From contig OY969912.1 of the NCBI GenBank assembly GCA_963704505.1, positions 1,550,001 to 1,614,000 on the forward strand: a stretch of DNA of 64,000 nt. Reading direction: 5' to 3'. The stretch is from VRUE01 sp963704505 (GTDB lineage: Bacteria > Actinomycetota > Thermoleophilia > Solirubrobacterales > 70-9). How positions within the stretch are numbered: position 1 is the first letter of the stretch; every line of letters begins with the position of its first letter. The position numbers were made by a program, and so were the translations under genes. Positions 10,297 through 21,515 of this stretch are shown piece by piece. The notes beneath the pieces are model-generated. The model searched no databases, was not told the DNA's origin, and saw nothing but the letters and a program-made list of their open reading frames with translations.

Positions 10297-11100
10297 CTAG
10301 GTGCGCTTCTCGGCGATGCGCTCGACGGCGATCTCGAGCGCCTGCAGCTGCTCGCGGACGCTGCGCAGTTCGCGCAGGGCCACGTCCTCCGGGGAGACGC
10401 GTTCGCTTTCCAGCTCCTTCTCGACCTCGGCCAGTTCGGGCCCGAGGAAGCGCTCGGCGAAGGCGCCGGTGAGCAGGGCGACGAAGCCGATTCCGACGAC
10501 CAGGATCACCACCGAGACAACCTCGCCGCCCGTCGTCGTCGGGTAGATGTTGGAGCCGAGCGTGGTCATCGTCGTCAGCGCCCAGTAGATGCCGTCCCAG
10601 GTGTCGAGGTGCTGGGCGTGCCGCTCGAAGGCGTCGAAGAGGGCGCCGCCGCCGATCACCGTCAGGACGGCCAGCAGCAGGGCGTAGCGCAGGCCTGTGA
10701 GCGAAAAGACCTCACGCGAGAGCTGCGCCAGGCGCAGCAGCCGCAGCAGGCGAAGCAGCCGCAGGACGCGGAGGCTCTGCAGCCCTGGGGGCAGCACGGG
10801 AGGGGTGAGGAAGACGATCACCAGCTCCAGTGGGTTATGGCGGAGCCAGGTGCGCCGGTCGGGGACGACGATGAGCATCACGACGAGCTCGACCGCGAAG
10901 GCGACCCAGGTGATCCAGTTCAGTGCGATCGCGATGTCCTCGAGGGCTCCCCCCGGGTGGGACTCGGTGATCGCGACCATCGGCAGGGTCAGCGCCGCGG
11001 CGATCAGCATCGGCGTTTCCAGCCGGTCGGCCACCCTCGTGCTGCGGGCGTCCATGCCCGGCGCGTACTCGGGCTTCTCGTTCGGCTTCTCGTGCGCCAT
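10297..11100 (-). CDS. Voltage-gated-K+-channel-like membrane protein with non-canonical selectivity filter
   Basis: The start at 11100 begins MAHEKPNEKPEY; the frame is open further upstream but that stretch is the complementary image of the region before ahcY. The 267-residue protein has hydrophobic helices S1-S4, an Arg-rich S4-like segment (residues about 105-125, repeated LRLLRLLRL), then S5-pore-S6 (about 140-225) and a C-terminal coiled coil. The pore region aligns with KcsA/Kv channels, but the filter reads TTLGSNIYP instead of TVGYGDIYP, one residue shorter and lacking the Tyr-Gly. Ion selectivity is therefore uncertain. Confidence 0.78.
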   Translation of the reverse strand: MAHEKPNEKPEYAPGMDARSTRVADRLETPMLIAAALTLPMVAITESHPGGALEDIAIALNWITWVAFAVELVVMLIVVPDRRTWLRHNPLELVIVFLTPPVLPPGLQSLRVLRLLRLLRLLRLAQLSREVFSLTGLRYALLLAVLTVIGGGALFDAFERHAQHLDTWDGIYWALTTMTTLGSNIYPTTTGGEVVSVVILVVGIGFVALLTGAFAERFLGPELAEVEKELESERVSPEDVALRELRSVREQLQALEIAVERIAEKRT

Positions 11101-11221
11101 CCGCGTCTGCTTCGACGCCGACGGCCGGTTGCCTACCGCCGGGACCGCCCGCGCGCGTCCGCCAGACGGCGTTTCCGTACCATGCGGGAACGAACCCGAC
11201 CGTCTAGGAGACGCCCACCAC

Positions 11222-12646
<1,425 letters not shown>

Positions 12647-12669
12647 GCCCGCGGCCGGGGGGCCTCCCC

Positions 12670-13398
12670 CTAGGAGACGGTCGAGAGGCCGGCGGCGACG
12701 GCGAAGCCGAGCGTCGTCACGAGCCCCGCGACGCGGCCCGAGTCACGGGTTGCTTCGGGGATCATCGAGTCGATCAGCATCACCAGCAGCGCACCCGCCG
12801 CGAACCCGTCGATCGCGGCGCTGAGGTCGCCCGAGGCGGAATCGGCGATCGCATAGCCGACGACGGTCGCAAGGGCGCAGATGCCGGCGACCGCGGCCCA
12901 GAGGCCGAGGATCTTCGGCCTCGGCGTCCCGGCCTCCTTCATCGCCGCCGCCGAGCCGATCGCCTCGGGCAGGTTGGAGACGAAGATCGCGACCAGGAGG
13001 CCGATACCGATCCCGTCCCCCGCCGCCAGGCCGATGCCGAGGACCATCTGCTCGGGAATCCCGTCGAGGAAGGCGCCGAGGGCGAGGGCGGTGCCGGCGT
13101 CGTCGCCTTCCGACCGGCCGGAGCGTCCCCGTCCGGTTGACATCCGCCGGGCGATCAGGCCGTCGAGGGCGAAATAGGTGAGGGCCCCGGCCGCCAGTCC
13201 GAGCGCCACCGACCGGGCGCTGCCGATCAGCACGCCCTCACCGGCCAGCTCGAAGCTGACGGCGCTGATCAACGCGCCGGCGCCGAAGGCGAGAACCAGG
13301 CCGACCTGCCGTGGCGGCCAGCTTCGCGAGAAGGCGAGCACGGCACCGATCAGAAGCGAGGAGGCGGCGAGGGCGCCCCAACCGATCGCGGCGAGCAT
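12670..13398 (-). CDS. ZIP-family divalent metal transporter
   Basis: The 242-residue protein has eight predicted transmembrane helices. The two metal-site helices of ZIP proteins are recognisable as FLDGIPEQMVLG (about residues 109-120) and FVSNLPEAIGSA (about 138-149), with the paired Glu/Asn/His-equivalent positions partly replaced (no His in HNxPEG). It probably imports or exports Zn2+, Fe2+ or Mn2+, but the altered motif leaves the ion open. It is convergent with ahcY (23 nt apart, containing a short GC-rich inverted repeat). Its start faces the MarR operator region, so it could share that control. Confidence 0.75.
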   Translation of the reverse strand: MLAAIGWGALAASSLLIGAVLAFSRSWPPRQVGLVLAFGAGALISAVSFELAGEGVLIGSARSVALGLAAGALTYFALDGLIARRMSTGRGRSGRSEGDDAGTALALGAFLDGIPEQMVLGIGLAAGDGIGIGLLVAIFVSNLPEAIGSAAAMKEAGTPRPKILGLWAAVAGICALATVVGYAIADSASGDLSAAIDGFAAGALLVMLIDSMIPEATRDSGRVAGLVTTLGFAVAAGLSTVS

Positions 13399-13451
13399 CG
13401 AACGAGCCTAGAGCCTCTCGTCTCGGCCACGTGCGGTTGAGACCGCGAAAG

Positions 13452-13482
13452 TAGTTTGCTAAACTAATTACCTAAGCTAATG
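13452..13482. promoter_or_regulatory. Candidate MarR-type operator (two inverted repeats)
   Basis: In an AT-rich island inside GC-rich DNA lie TAGTTT-GCT-AAACTA (13452-13466, perfect 6-bp arms) and, next to it, ATTA-N7-TAAT (13467-13481). Length and symmetry fit a MarR dimer site. It sits between the ZIP gene and the MarR gene, just upstream of the latter, so autorepression of the MarR-MFS operon is the simplest reading. Confidence 0.65.
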
Positions 13483-13496
13483 ATTGGATGATCTGA

Positions 13497-13958
13497 GTGA
13501 AGTCAGCCATCGACACGCAGGGGACCACCAGCCTCACCGAGGCCGCCTCGGGCCTGCGCCTCGCGATCGTCAGGACCGCGCGCCGGCTGCGCCAGGAGAG
13601 CGCCGCCGCCGCCGGCGAGCTGACCCCGACCTCGGTCGCGGCACTCGCCACGGTGGAGCGCCACGGGCCGCTGACGCCGAGTGAGCTGGCCGAGATCGAG
13701 CGGGTCAAGCGACCCACCGCCACCCGCACCCTGCGGGTCCTGGAGGGAGCGGGGCTGGTCGACCGGGCGCCGGACCCTGGCGACGGCCGCAGCTGCCTGG
13801 TTAGCGTCAATGCCACCGGCCGCGAGCGCCTCAGGCGCCTCCGCGGCCGCAAGAACGCCTATCTGGCGCGCCGAATGCGCGACCTGCCGGATGAGGACGT
13901 CGAGACTTTGGAGCGCGCCGCCGAGATACTCGAGGCGCTGCTCGAGGACCGCACTTGA
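13497..13958 (+). CDS. MarR-family transcriptional regulator
   Basis: The 153-residue protein starts at GTG 13497. It has the MarR winged helix: helix-turn-helix LTPSELAEIERVKRPTATRTL (about residues 60-82) and the wing GLVDRAPDPGDGRSCLVSVNATGRE, whose DxRS/xxV pattern is diagnostic. Its TGA overlaps the TTG start of the MFS exporter, so the two are translationally coupled. A palindromic operator lies just upstream. The inducing ligand is unknown; drug- or phenolic-type ligands are usual for this arrangement. Confidence 0.88.
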   Translation: MKSAIDTQGTTSLTEAASGLRLAIVRTARRLRQESAAAAGELTPTSVAALATVERHGPLTPSELAEIERVKRPTATRTLRVLEGAGLVDRAPDPGDGRSCLVSVNATGRERLRRLRGRKNAYLARRMRDLPDEDVETLERAAEILEALLEDRT

Positions 13959-15196
13959 GCGCCGCCGTACGCCGCAGCTTTGACTCGCTCACGGTCCCCA
14001 ACTACCGGCGCTACTTCACCGGACAGGTGATCTCCCTCTCGGGGACCTGGATGCAGACGGTCGCCGCGATCTGGCTGATTCTCAGCCTTACCGATTCCGG
14101 CGTCGCCGTCGGCCTGACCACCGCCCTCCAGTTCCTGCCGATGCTGCTCTTCGGTGCCTGGGGCGGCCTGCTCGCCGACCGCATGTCGAAGCGGCGCCTG
14201 CTGATCGTGACCCAGGCGCTGATGGCGATCCCGGCGATGGGCCTGTTCGCCGTGACCGCCACCGGCATCGTCACCCCCGTGATGGTCTACGTCGCGGTCT
14301 TCGCGATGGGCCTCGTCAACGCGGTCGACAACCCGACCCGGCAGAGCTTCGTGATCGAGATGGTCGGGCCGGACCGGGTCGTCAACGCGGTGAGCCTCAA
14401 CAGCGTCATCGTCCAGTCAGCGCGGATCGTCGGCCCGGCGATCGCCGGTCTGCTGATCGCGGCCTTCGGCGTGGTTCCCTGCTTCGCGATCAACGCGCTG
14501 ACCTTCCTGGCGATGATCGTCGCCCTCTGGGGGATGGACCCGGACCGCCTGGAGGCACCGCCGGTCGCCCCGCGGGAGCGCGGCGCGATCCGGGCCGGGC
14601 TGCGCTACGTCCTCGACACCCCCGAGCTGGCGGTCCCGCTTGCTCTGATGGCCCTGGTCGGCACCCTCGGGTTCAACTTCCAGGTGGTCCTGCCGCTGCT
14701 GGCCAAATTCAGCTTCGGCGGCGGCGCGATGACCTACGGGGTCCTGGTCTCGGCGATGGCGGTCGGCTCGATCGCCGGCGCCCTGGTCAACGGCTCGCAC
14801 GGCCAGACCGGGCCGCGCCTGATCGCCGCCGGCGCACTCGCCTTCGGCATCCTCGCTCTGCTCTGCGGCGCGATGCCGAGCCTGGCGCTCGAGATCCCGG
14901 TGCTCGCCGGCCTCGGGGCCGCCGCGGTGACCTTCGCGGCGACGATCAACTCGACCCTTCAGCTGGCCGTCTCGGCCGAGATGCGGGGCCGGGTGATGGC
15001 GCTCTACTCGGTCGTCTTCCTCGGCTCGACGCCGATCGGCGGCCCGCTGGTCGGCTGGCTATCGCAGGCCTACGACCCCCGCCTGGCCCTGATGCTCGCC
15101 GGCGTCACCGGCATCGCCGCCGCCTGGGCCGCCCACGTCTGGCTCGGCCGAATCCGCGACAAGGAGTCGGGCCCAGTTCAGCTCCGCGAGGCCTGA
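13955..15196 (+). CDS. MFS transporter, MFS_3 (EntS-like exporter) type
   Basis: The 413-residue protein has about 12 transmembrane helices. The N-terminal NYRRYFTGQVISLSGTWMQTVAAIWL and the loop motif GLLADRMSKRRLLI (motif A) place it with MFS_3/EntS-like exporters of siderophores and drugs. It starts with TTG overlapping the stop of the MarR gene (TTGA) and is followed by a 19-bp hairpin. Export of a small molecule sensed by the MarR protein is likely; the substrate is not deducible. Confidence 0.85.
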   Translation: MSAAVRRSFDSLTVPNYRRYFTGQVISLSGTWMQTVAAIWLILSLTDSGVAVGLTTALQFLPMLLFGAWGGLLADRMSKRRLLIVTQALMAIPAMGLFAVTATGIVTPVMVYVAVFAMGLVNAVDNPTRQSFVIEMVGPDRVVNAVSLNSVIVQSARIVGPAIAGLLIAAFGVVPCFAINALTFLAMIVALWGMDPDRLEAPPVAPRERGAIRAGLRYVLDTPELAVPLALMALVGTLGFNFQVVLPLLAKFSFGGGAMTYGVLVSAMAVGSIAGALVNGSHGQTGPRLIAAGALAFGILALLCGAMPSLALEIPVLAGLGAAAVTFAATINSTLQLAVSAEMRGRVMALYSVVFLGSTPIGGPLVGWLSQAYDPRLALMLAGVTGIAAAWAAHVWLGRIRDKESGPVQLREA

Positions 15197-15245
15197 GGTC
15201 GCTGCCCGAACATCACCGGGTTTCGCGCAATGGGAGGGGAGGTGT

Positions 15246-15297
15246 GGGGAGGGGCTCATCGGACACTCCATGCTGTTCGTCCGATGAGCCCCTCCCC
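15246..15297. terminator. 19-bp hairpin between convergent operons (bidirectional terminator)
   Basis: Perfect 19-bp arms, 15246-15264 and 15279-15297, enclose a 14-nt loop. A further 7-bp repeat (ATGGGAG/CTCCCAT) lies outside. There is no T-run. The position, between the stops of the MFS gene and of the substrate-binding protein gene, suits bidirectional termination. Confidence 0.75.
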
Positions 15298-15313
15298 GCG
15301 ACTCCCATGGTCC

Positions 15314-16312
15314 CTAGCCGGTGTAGCCGGCTTCCTTCAGGTATTCAGACGCGGCTTCCTTCGCCGTCTTCTTTTCGAGTTCGACCCTTGCGTCGAGCTC
15401 CTGCATGACCGGCAGGGTCAGTCCCTTCTGGACCTGCACGATGGTCTTTTCGTAATCGGGCCCTGCTTCTTCCGCCGTCGCCTTCTTGGTGACGAACAGG
15501 ATGTTGCCGGCCGGGAAGACGTGCTTGTCGTCTTCGAGGATCACGAACTTGTCGCTCTCGGCCGAGAGCTGCGGGTCCGTCGTGAACAGGATCGAGAGGT
15601 CGGCCTGGCCCTTTTCGAGGACCGTGTACCGGAGGCCGATGTCGACCGGGTGGAACGAGGCGAACTTGAGCCCGTACAGTTTTTCCAGCCCCGCCAGGCA
15701 GTCGATGCGCTGCCTGCACTCGGGGGATCCGTAGAGGCTCAGCTTTTCGGAGACCCCTTCAAGGTCTGAGATGTCCTTGAGGCCGTACTTTTCCGCGGTC
15801 TTCTTCAGGGTTCCCACCGCGTTGGCGCTCGCGAACGGCGTCGGCGGGAAGACGGTCAGGTCTTCCTTTTCGAATTCGGCCTTCGCCTTTTCATAGGCTT
15901 CGGTCGCGTCGGAGGGGACTTCTTCCGGTTCGAGCCCGAAGAACGAGGTCAGAGCCGTGCTGGCGTACTCCGGGTAGCCGGAGATCTGGCCCGCCTTCAG
16001 GGTTTTCAGCGCCACGGTTTCGGAGCCGAGGTTGAGGTCGCTCTTGGTCTTGTACCCCGCCGCGGCAAGCGCCTGGGCGTAGATTTCCCCGAGGATTTCC
16101 TGTTCCGGGAAGTTCTTCGAGCCGATCGTGAGCTTCACTTTGGCGTTGGCCGGGTTCGACACGATCGCACCGCCGCCTTCGGCGCTGGTTTCTCCGGGGC
16201 CTCCACCGGTGGTGCTGTCATCGCTGCTCCCGCAGGCGGTCAGGCCGAGGCTCAGGACAATCGCGAACAACGCTGAGGCCGCCGCGAGTAACTGGGTGGT
16301 TCTGCTCCTCAT
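15314..16312 (-). CDS. Glycine betaine/choline-type ABC importer, substrate-binding lipoprotein
   Basis: The start at 16312 is preferred because GAGAGGGGA lies 8 nt upstream. It yields a signal peptide ending in the lipobox LTACGSS. The rest (about residues 45-332) matches the OpuAC/OsmF fold: KLTIGSKNFPEQEILGEIYAQAL, GSETVALKTLKAG, GYPEY, and FTTDPQLS near the C-terminal lobe. It binds a quaternary ammonium compound outside the membrane and is anchored by the lipid on its Cys. It is last in a four-gene run, with the permeases and ATPase upstream. Whether the solute is glycine betaine, choline or carnitine cannot be told. Confidence 0.88.
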   Translation of the reverse strand: MRSRTTQLLAAASALFAIVLSLGLTACGSSDDSTTGGGPGETSAEGGGAIVSNPANAKVKLTIGSKNFPEQEILGEIYAQALAAAGYKTKSDLNLGSETVALKTLKAGQISGYPEYASTALTSFFGLEPEEVPSDATEAYEKAKAEFEKEDLTVFPPTPFASANAVGTLKKTAEKYGLKDISDLEGVSEKLSLYGSPECRQRIDCLAGLEKLYGLKFASFHPVDIGLRYTVLEKGQADLSILFTTDPQLSAESDKFVILEDDKHVFPAGNILFVTKKATAEEAGPDYEKTIVQVQKGLTLPVMQELDARVELEKKTAKEAASEYLKEAGYTG

Positions 16313-16350
16313 TACTTGGTTCCCCTCTCTTGTTTTTTCGTGCCGGGACA

Positions 16351-17064
16351 TCACGCGGGGCTCAGCCGAAGCCCCTTGGAAGTAAGTCGTCGTTGTAGAA
16401 GCGCGAGAAGAAGCTCGAGCGAAAGCGCCATCAGGGCGACGACGATAGCCCCCGCGACGACGCCATTCTCGCCGTAGACGTTTTCGTTGATGATGTAGTC
16501 GCCGAGCGTCAAGACTCCCGCCAAGGGCGCGATGGTAGCCGTAGAGACGATCGCGATGGTCGCCAGGCGCACACCCGCCATCACGGTCGGGATCGCCAGT
16601 GGCAGCTCGACCTTGACCAGGATCTCGAACTCGCTGAGGCCGATGCCGCGCGCCGCCTCGACCGGGGCCGGGTCGACCTGGCGGATTCCGATGAAGGCGT
16701 TGGTGAGGATCGGCGGGACGCCGAGCACGGCGAGCGCGATCGTCAGGTTGAGCGTGCCGACGCCGATCGCCGCCGCCATGAAGGCGATCAGGACCAGCTC
16801 GGGGATCGCCCTGCCGGCGTTGCCGAGGCCGATCGCGATCAGTTCGCCGACGCCCTTGTGGCCGAGGTAGAGCCCGAGCGGCAGGGCGACCACCAGCGAA
16901 AGCGCCAGCGCCAGGACGGTCACTTCGAGCTGGGTCAGCGCCAATTCGACGGTTTGGTCGATGCCGCCGACGAGCTTGCCGCCGGTGACGTTGGACGGCT
17001 GTGGCGTGAAGATGAATTCGACCGCCCCCTGGATCGAGGCAACCGGCAGAAGCAGGGCGTTCAC
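16351..17064 (-). CDS. Glycine betaine/choline-type ABC importer, permease 2
   Basis: The 237-residue permease has about five or six transmembrane helices. The coupling loop ARGIGLSEFEILVKVELPLAIPTVMAGVR (motif only partly quoted: EAA-G-I-LP) contacts the ATPase. It is of the OpuCB/OpuCD, OsmW/Y type. Its start overlaps the stop of the other permease by 4 nt. The segment EFIFTPQP at the N-terminus precedes the first helix. Confidence 0.88.
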   Translation of the reverse strand: MNALLLPVASIQGAVEFIFTPQPSNVTGGKLVGGIDQTVELALTQLEVTVLALALSLVVALPLGLYLGHKGVGELIAIGLGNAGRAIPELVLIAFMAAAIGVGTLNLTIALAVLGVPPILTNAFIGIRQVDPAPVEAARGIGLSEFEILVKVELPLAIPTVMAGVRLATIAIVSTATIAPLAGVLTLGDYIINENVYGENGVVAGAIVVALMALSLELLLALLQRRLTSKGLRLSPA

Positions 17065-17793
17065 GCTCGGCCCAGTCGTTCCCAGGGGGTTGCCGCCCTG
17101 CCGATGAAGTAGAGGATCGCGTCGAAGAAGAGCGCCATCACGATCGCGATTCCGCCGGCGATGATGATGTTGGTCTTGAAGTTGATCCCTTCGGAGAAGA
17201 TCGGCTGACCGAGCCCGCCGCCGCCGGCGAGGGTTGCCAGGGTCGCAATCGCCACCGTGCTCACCGTGGCGATCCGCAGCCCGGCGATGATCTCCGGGGT
17301 GGCGAGCGGGATCTCGACCCGCCAGAGCACCTGGCGCTCGGTCTGGCCCATGCCGCGGGCAGCGTCTTTGACCGAGGTCGGGACGTTGTTGAGGCCGACG
17401 ATCGTGTTGCGGTAGATGACCTGCAGGTTGAAGGCGGTCAGGGCGATCACCGCGGTGTCGACGCCGCGCCCGGTGAAGGGCAGCAGAAGGAAGAAAAAGG
17501 CGACACTCGGGATCGTGTAGAGGACCCCGGTGGCGGCCAGCAGCGGCGGCTGCAGCCAGCGCCGGCGGTGGGCGAACAGGGCGAGCGTGAAGGCGATCGC
17601 GAACCCGATCGCGACGGCGAGCACGACCAGCTTCAGATGCTGGAGGGTCGGCGTCTCGTAGCGGTCGATGTGTTCCCTCGCCCAGTCGAAGCAGAAGAGC
17701 TTTCCGGTCGCCTGGCAGGGCAACGTGTCGCTGGTGCGTTCGTGGAAGAAGGAGTTTGGGAGTTCGCCGGCTGCGGCGAGGGGGAGCATGGTG

Positions 17794-17801
<8 letters not shown>
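17061..17801 (-). CDS. Glycine betaine/choline-type ABC importer, permease 1
   Basis: The 246-residue partner permease has an N-terminal outside segment of about 50 residues and then about five or six transmembrane helices. It carries the EAA-type loop DAARGMGQTERQVLWRVEIP that docks on the nucleotide-binding subunit. It overlaps the ATPase gene by 8 nt and permease 2 by 4 nt, so the transporter subunits are translationally coupled. Two different permeases fit the OpuC/OsmV-type heterodimeric channel. Confidence 0.88.
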
Positions 17802-19008
<1,207 letters not shown>

Positions 19009-19020
19009 AGCGTTCGGACC

Positions 19021-20280
19021 CTATACCCCGATTTGGCCGATCCCGAGCCTGCGGGCGCGCTCCGCCGCCTTCGCCAGAACCTCCTCGGCGCCGGGGACGA
19101 CGCCGCCCCGCATCAGCGGCCGGCCACCGGCGACGGTGGTCTCGACCACGGAGCCGCTTGCCGCGTAGACGAGGTCTGAGTGCAGGTCGCCGAGGCCGAG
19201 CTCGTAGGAGTCGCGGCGCAGGATCAGGAAGTCGGCTCGCCCGCCCGCCACCAGCCGAGCGCCGCCGAGCGTCGGGGCGCGGGCGCCGGTCGCCACCTCC
19301 CAGGCCTCGGAGGCGCCGATCACGGTGGCGTCGCCGGCGGCGTGGCGCTGGGCCAGGGCGAAGGCCTTGAGGTCGGCAAACAGGTCGAGCGAGTCGTTGG
19401 AGCCGGCACCATCGGTGCCGAGGCCGACCGCGACCCCGGCGGCCCTTGCCTCGGGGTAGGGGAAGACGCCGCCGACGGCAAGCTTCATGTTGGCGACCGG
19501 GTTTGTGATCACCGTGGCGCCCCGCTCGGCGATCAGCTCGAGCTCACCACGGTCGAGCCAGACGCCGTGGGCGAGGATCGTCCGTGGAGTGAGGAAACCG
19601 AGCCGGTCGAGGTAGTGGGCCGGTCGCATGCCGTTGGCGGCGACGCAGTCGCTGACCTCCTTCTCGGTCTCCGAGAGGTGGATCTGCAGCGGCAGGCCGC
19701 GCTCGTCGGCGGTCTCCGCGGTCCAGCGCAGCAGCTTCTCGCTGACGGTGTAGATCGCGTGCGGGGTCAGGGCCCGCTCGATTCCGGCGGGCTCGAGCTC
19801 GGCTTGTGCCGCGAGACTGCGGAGCGCCGTCTTTTTCGCCCCCTCCGTATCGGTGGCGAGGTCGAAGATCGGCCCGCCGATGACCGCGCGCAGGCCCGCG
19901 TCTCGCACCGCCCGCCCGGTCGCGGTCGGGTGCCAGTACATGTCCCAGAAGCGGGTGGTCCCGGTACGGATCATCTCCACGCAGGCGAGCCGCGTGCCCC
20001 AGTAGACGTCCTCCTCGTCGAGATTCGCCTCGACCGGCCAGATCTTCTCCTCCAGCCAGCGGATCAGCGGCAGATCGCCGCCGTATCCGCGGAAGAGCGT
20101 CATCGCGGCGTGCGTGTGGCCGTTGACGAGGGCGGGGACGAGCTCGGCGCCGCCGGCGTCGATCGTCTCGTCGCCGGGCTCGGGCTCGACCCCGGAGCCG
20201 ATCGCCTCGATGGTGTCGGCGACGCAGCGCAGCCCGACGACCTCACCGCCGTGCCTCGCGCCGAGGACGGTCAGGCTCAC
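19021..20280 (-). CDS. mtaD: Methylthioadenosine/S-adenosylhomocysteine deaminase-like amidohydrolase
   Basis: The GTG start at 20280 overlaps the stop of the phosphorylase gene in a GTGA. The 419-residue enzyme is an amidohydrolase of the TrzN/MtaD/DadD group. The metal-binding NGHTHAAMTLFRG (about residues 56-68) opens the barrel; LPLQIHLSETEKEV carries the His and Glu; LAHGVWLDRGE and GLGTDGAGSNDSLDLF (Asp of the active site) follow. The family removes the 6-amino group of methylthioadenosine, SAH or 5'-deoxyadenosine. Pairing with a purine-type phosphorylase supports MTA as a substrate: deaminate to methylthioinosine, then phosphorolyse. Confidence 0.85.
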   Translation of the reverse strand: MSLTVLGARHGGEVVGLRCVADTIEAIGSGVEPEPGDETIDAGGAELVPALVNGHTHAAMTLFRGYGGDLPLIRWLEEKIWPVEANLDEEDVYWGTRLACVEMIRTGTTRFWDMYWHPTATGRAVRDAGLRAVIGGPIFDLATDTEGAKKTALRSLAAQAELEPAGIERALTPHAIYTVSEKLLRWTAETADERGLPLQIHLSETEKEVSDCVAANGMRPAHYLDRLGFLTPRTILAHGVWLDRGELELIAERGATVITNPVANMKLAVGGVFPYPEARAAGVAVGLGTDGAGSNDSLDLFADLKAFALAQRHAAGDATVIGASEAWEVATGARAPTLGGARLVAGGRADFLILRRDSYELGLGDLHSDLVYAASGSVVETTVAGGRPLMRGGVVPGAEEVLAKAAERARRLGIGQIGV

Positions 20281-20939
20281 GGGCCGAGCTCCGGGAGCAT
20301 CGCCTCCAGGGCCTGGTTCAGGCGGGCCACGTTGGCGTGGCGATCGCGTTCCAGCTCCTCGACGTCGAGCTCGACCGAGCCGATCCCATTGGCCATGTTG
20401 TCGACCGCGCAGACCGCTGCGTAGCGGGCTCCGAGCTCGCAGGCGATCACGCACTCCGAGGCGATCGTCATCCCGACCAGATCGGCATGGGCGGCCATCA
20501 GGCGGATCTCGGCGGGGGTCTCGAAGCGGGGGCCGATCGCCTGCCAGTAGATGCCCCCGTCGCGCAGGCCCCCGGTGCGCCCGGCGTGGATGACGCGCGC
20601 CCGCCATTCCGGGTCGAAGCCCGCGGTCATATGGCCGCGGGCATCCTCGAAGGTCGTGACGGCGGACTGCAGCGAGATGAAATCGTCCGGGCAGACCAAC
20701 TCGCCGACCGGGATCGCCTGCTTCAGCGAGCCGACCGAGGCGACGGCGAGCACCCGATCGCAGCCTGCCTCGAGGAGCCTGCGCAGGTTGGCGGCGTGGT
20801 CGATGCGATGCGGCAGGCGGAACTCTCCCTCGCCGTGTCGCTGGAGGACGACGGCGCCGCAGGCCGTTGCCGCCTCGACCAGCCGCGAGCCGCCGAGCCC
20901 GGTGGCGCTGCTGCCGAGGATCACGCCCAGTCGTCCCAT
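20277..20939 (-). CDS. MTA/methylthioinosine-type nucleoside phosphorylase
   Basis: The 220-residue protein has the PNP/MTAP family pattern: ILGSSATGL near the N-terminus, PHRIDHAANLRRL, AVASVGSLKQAIPVGELVCPDDFI (phosphate and base contacts), IGPRFETPAEIRLMAAHADLVGMTIASE and CAVDNMANG. It is shorter than human-type MTAP (about 280 residues) and closer to bacterial S-methyl-5'-thioinosine phosphorylase, where the substrate-loop region is reduced. The overlap with the deaminase gene supports a two-step salvage of methylthioadenosine to hypoxanthine and methylthioribose-1-phosphate. The exact base preference is inference. Confidence 0.8.
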   Translation of the reverse strand: MGRLGVILGSSATGLGGSRLVEAATACGAVVLQRHGEGEFRLPHRIDHAANLRRLLEAGCDRVLAVASVGSLKQAIPVGELVCPDDFISLQSAVTTFEDARGHMTAGFDPEWRARVIHAGRTGGLRDGGIYWQAIGPRFETPAEIRLMAAHADLVGMTIASECVIACELGARYAAVCAVDNMANGIGSVELDVEELERDRHANVARLNQALEAMLPELGP

Positions 20940-20990
20940 CCGGCGATCCTATGCCTCGACCGCGGCCGCCCGGTCGCCTAGGGTTGGGCG

Positions 20991-21515
20991 ATGCTGGACG
21001 CCGGTTCCGGGAGAGACGAGAGCGAGTCGGAACGCCTGGACCGAAACCTCGGAGAGCTGCTCCAGGAGTTGCGGGTGGCGCTTCCCGGCGTGCAGGTCCT
21101 CTTCGCCTTCCTGCTCGCCGTCCCGTTCCAACAGCACTTCTCGGAGATCACACCCTTCGAGAAGAAGGTCTACTTCGCCACGCTGCTCTCCACAGCGATT
21201 TCGGCGGCGCTACTGATAACCCCCTCCGCCTACCACCGCCTCACCTTCCACCTCCAGCAAAAGGAACGGCTGGTCGAGATCGCGAACAGGCTGACGATCG
21301 CCGGCCTCAGCTTCCTTGCCCTGGCGATGACCGGCGCCCTGACCCTGATCACCGACATCCTCTACGGCGGGGTGGTGACCGCCGTGGTCGGCGTCGGCGC
21401 GATCCTGATGTTCGGAACCCTCTGGTACCTGCTGCCGCTGCGGCGGCGGGTCAGCCTGGAGCGCGCCGCTGCCGATCGAGCGCCAGAGCCTCGAGCTCAC
21501 CGGCGAGACGTCTAG
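20991..21515 (+). CDS. DUF6328-type membrane protein
   Basis: The 174-residue protein has an acidic N-terminus followed by four hydrophobic helices (about residues 33-48, 60-80, 100-120 and 122-145). RLDRNLGELLQELRVALPGVQVLFAF and TPSAYHRLTFH match the DUF6328 family of actinobacterial membrane proteins, which has no known function. Its last 65 nt overlap the opposite-strand HD-domain gene, an unusually long convergent overlap. The polar, Arg-rich tail encoded there may not be essential. Confidence 0.68.
   Translation: MLDAGSGRDESESERLDRNLGELLQELRVALPGVQVLFAFLLAVPFQQHFSEITPFEKKVYFATLLSTAISAALLITPSAYHRLTFHLQQKERLVEIANRLTIAGLSFLALAMTGALTLITDILYGGVVTAVVGVGAILMFGTLWYLLPLRRRVSLERAAADRAPEPRAHRRDV

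Noticed and set aside
11101..11221. SAH riboswitch upstream of ahcY
   Set aside because: The 121 nt have a ribosome site but none of the conserved SAH-aptamer segments, and part is the antisense of the channel gene's 5' region.
12647..12669. Terminator between ahcY and the ZIP gene
   Set aside because: A short GGGG/CCCC inverted repeat exists but has no T-run and is too short to call with confidence.
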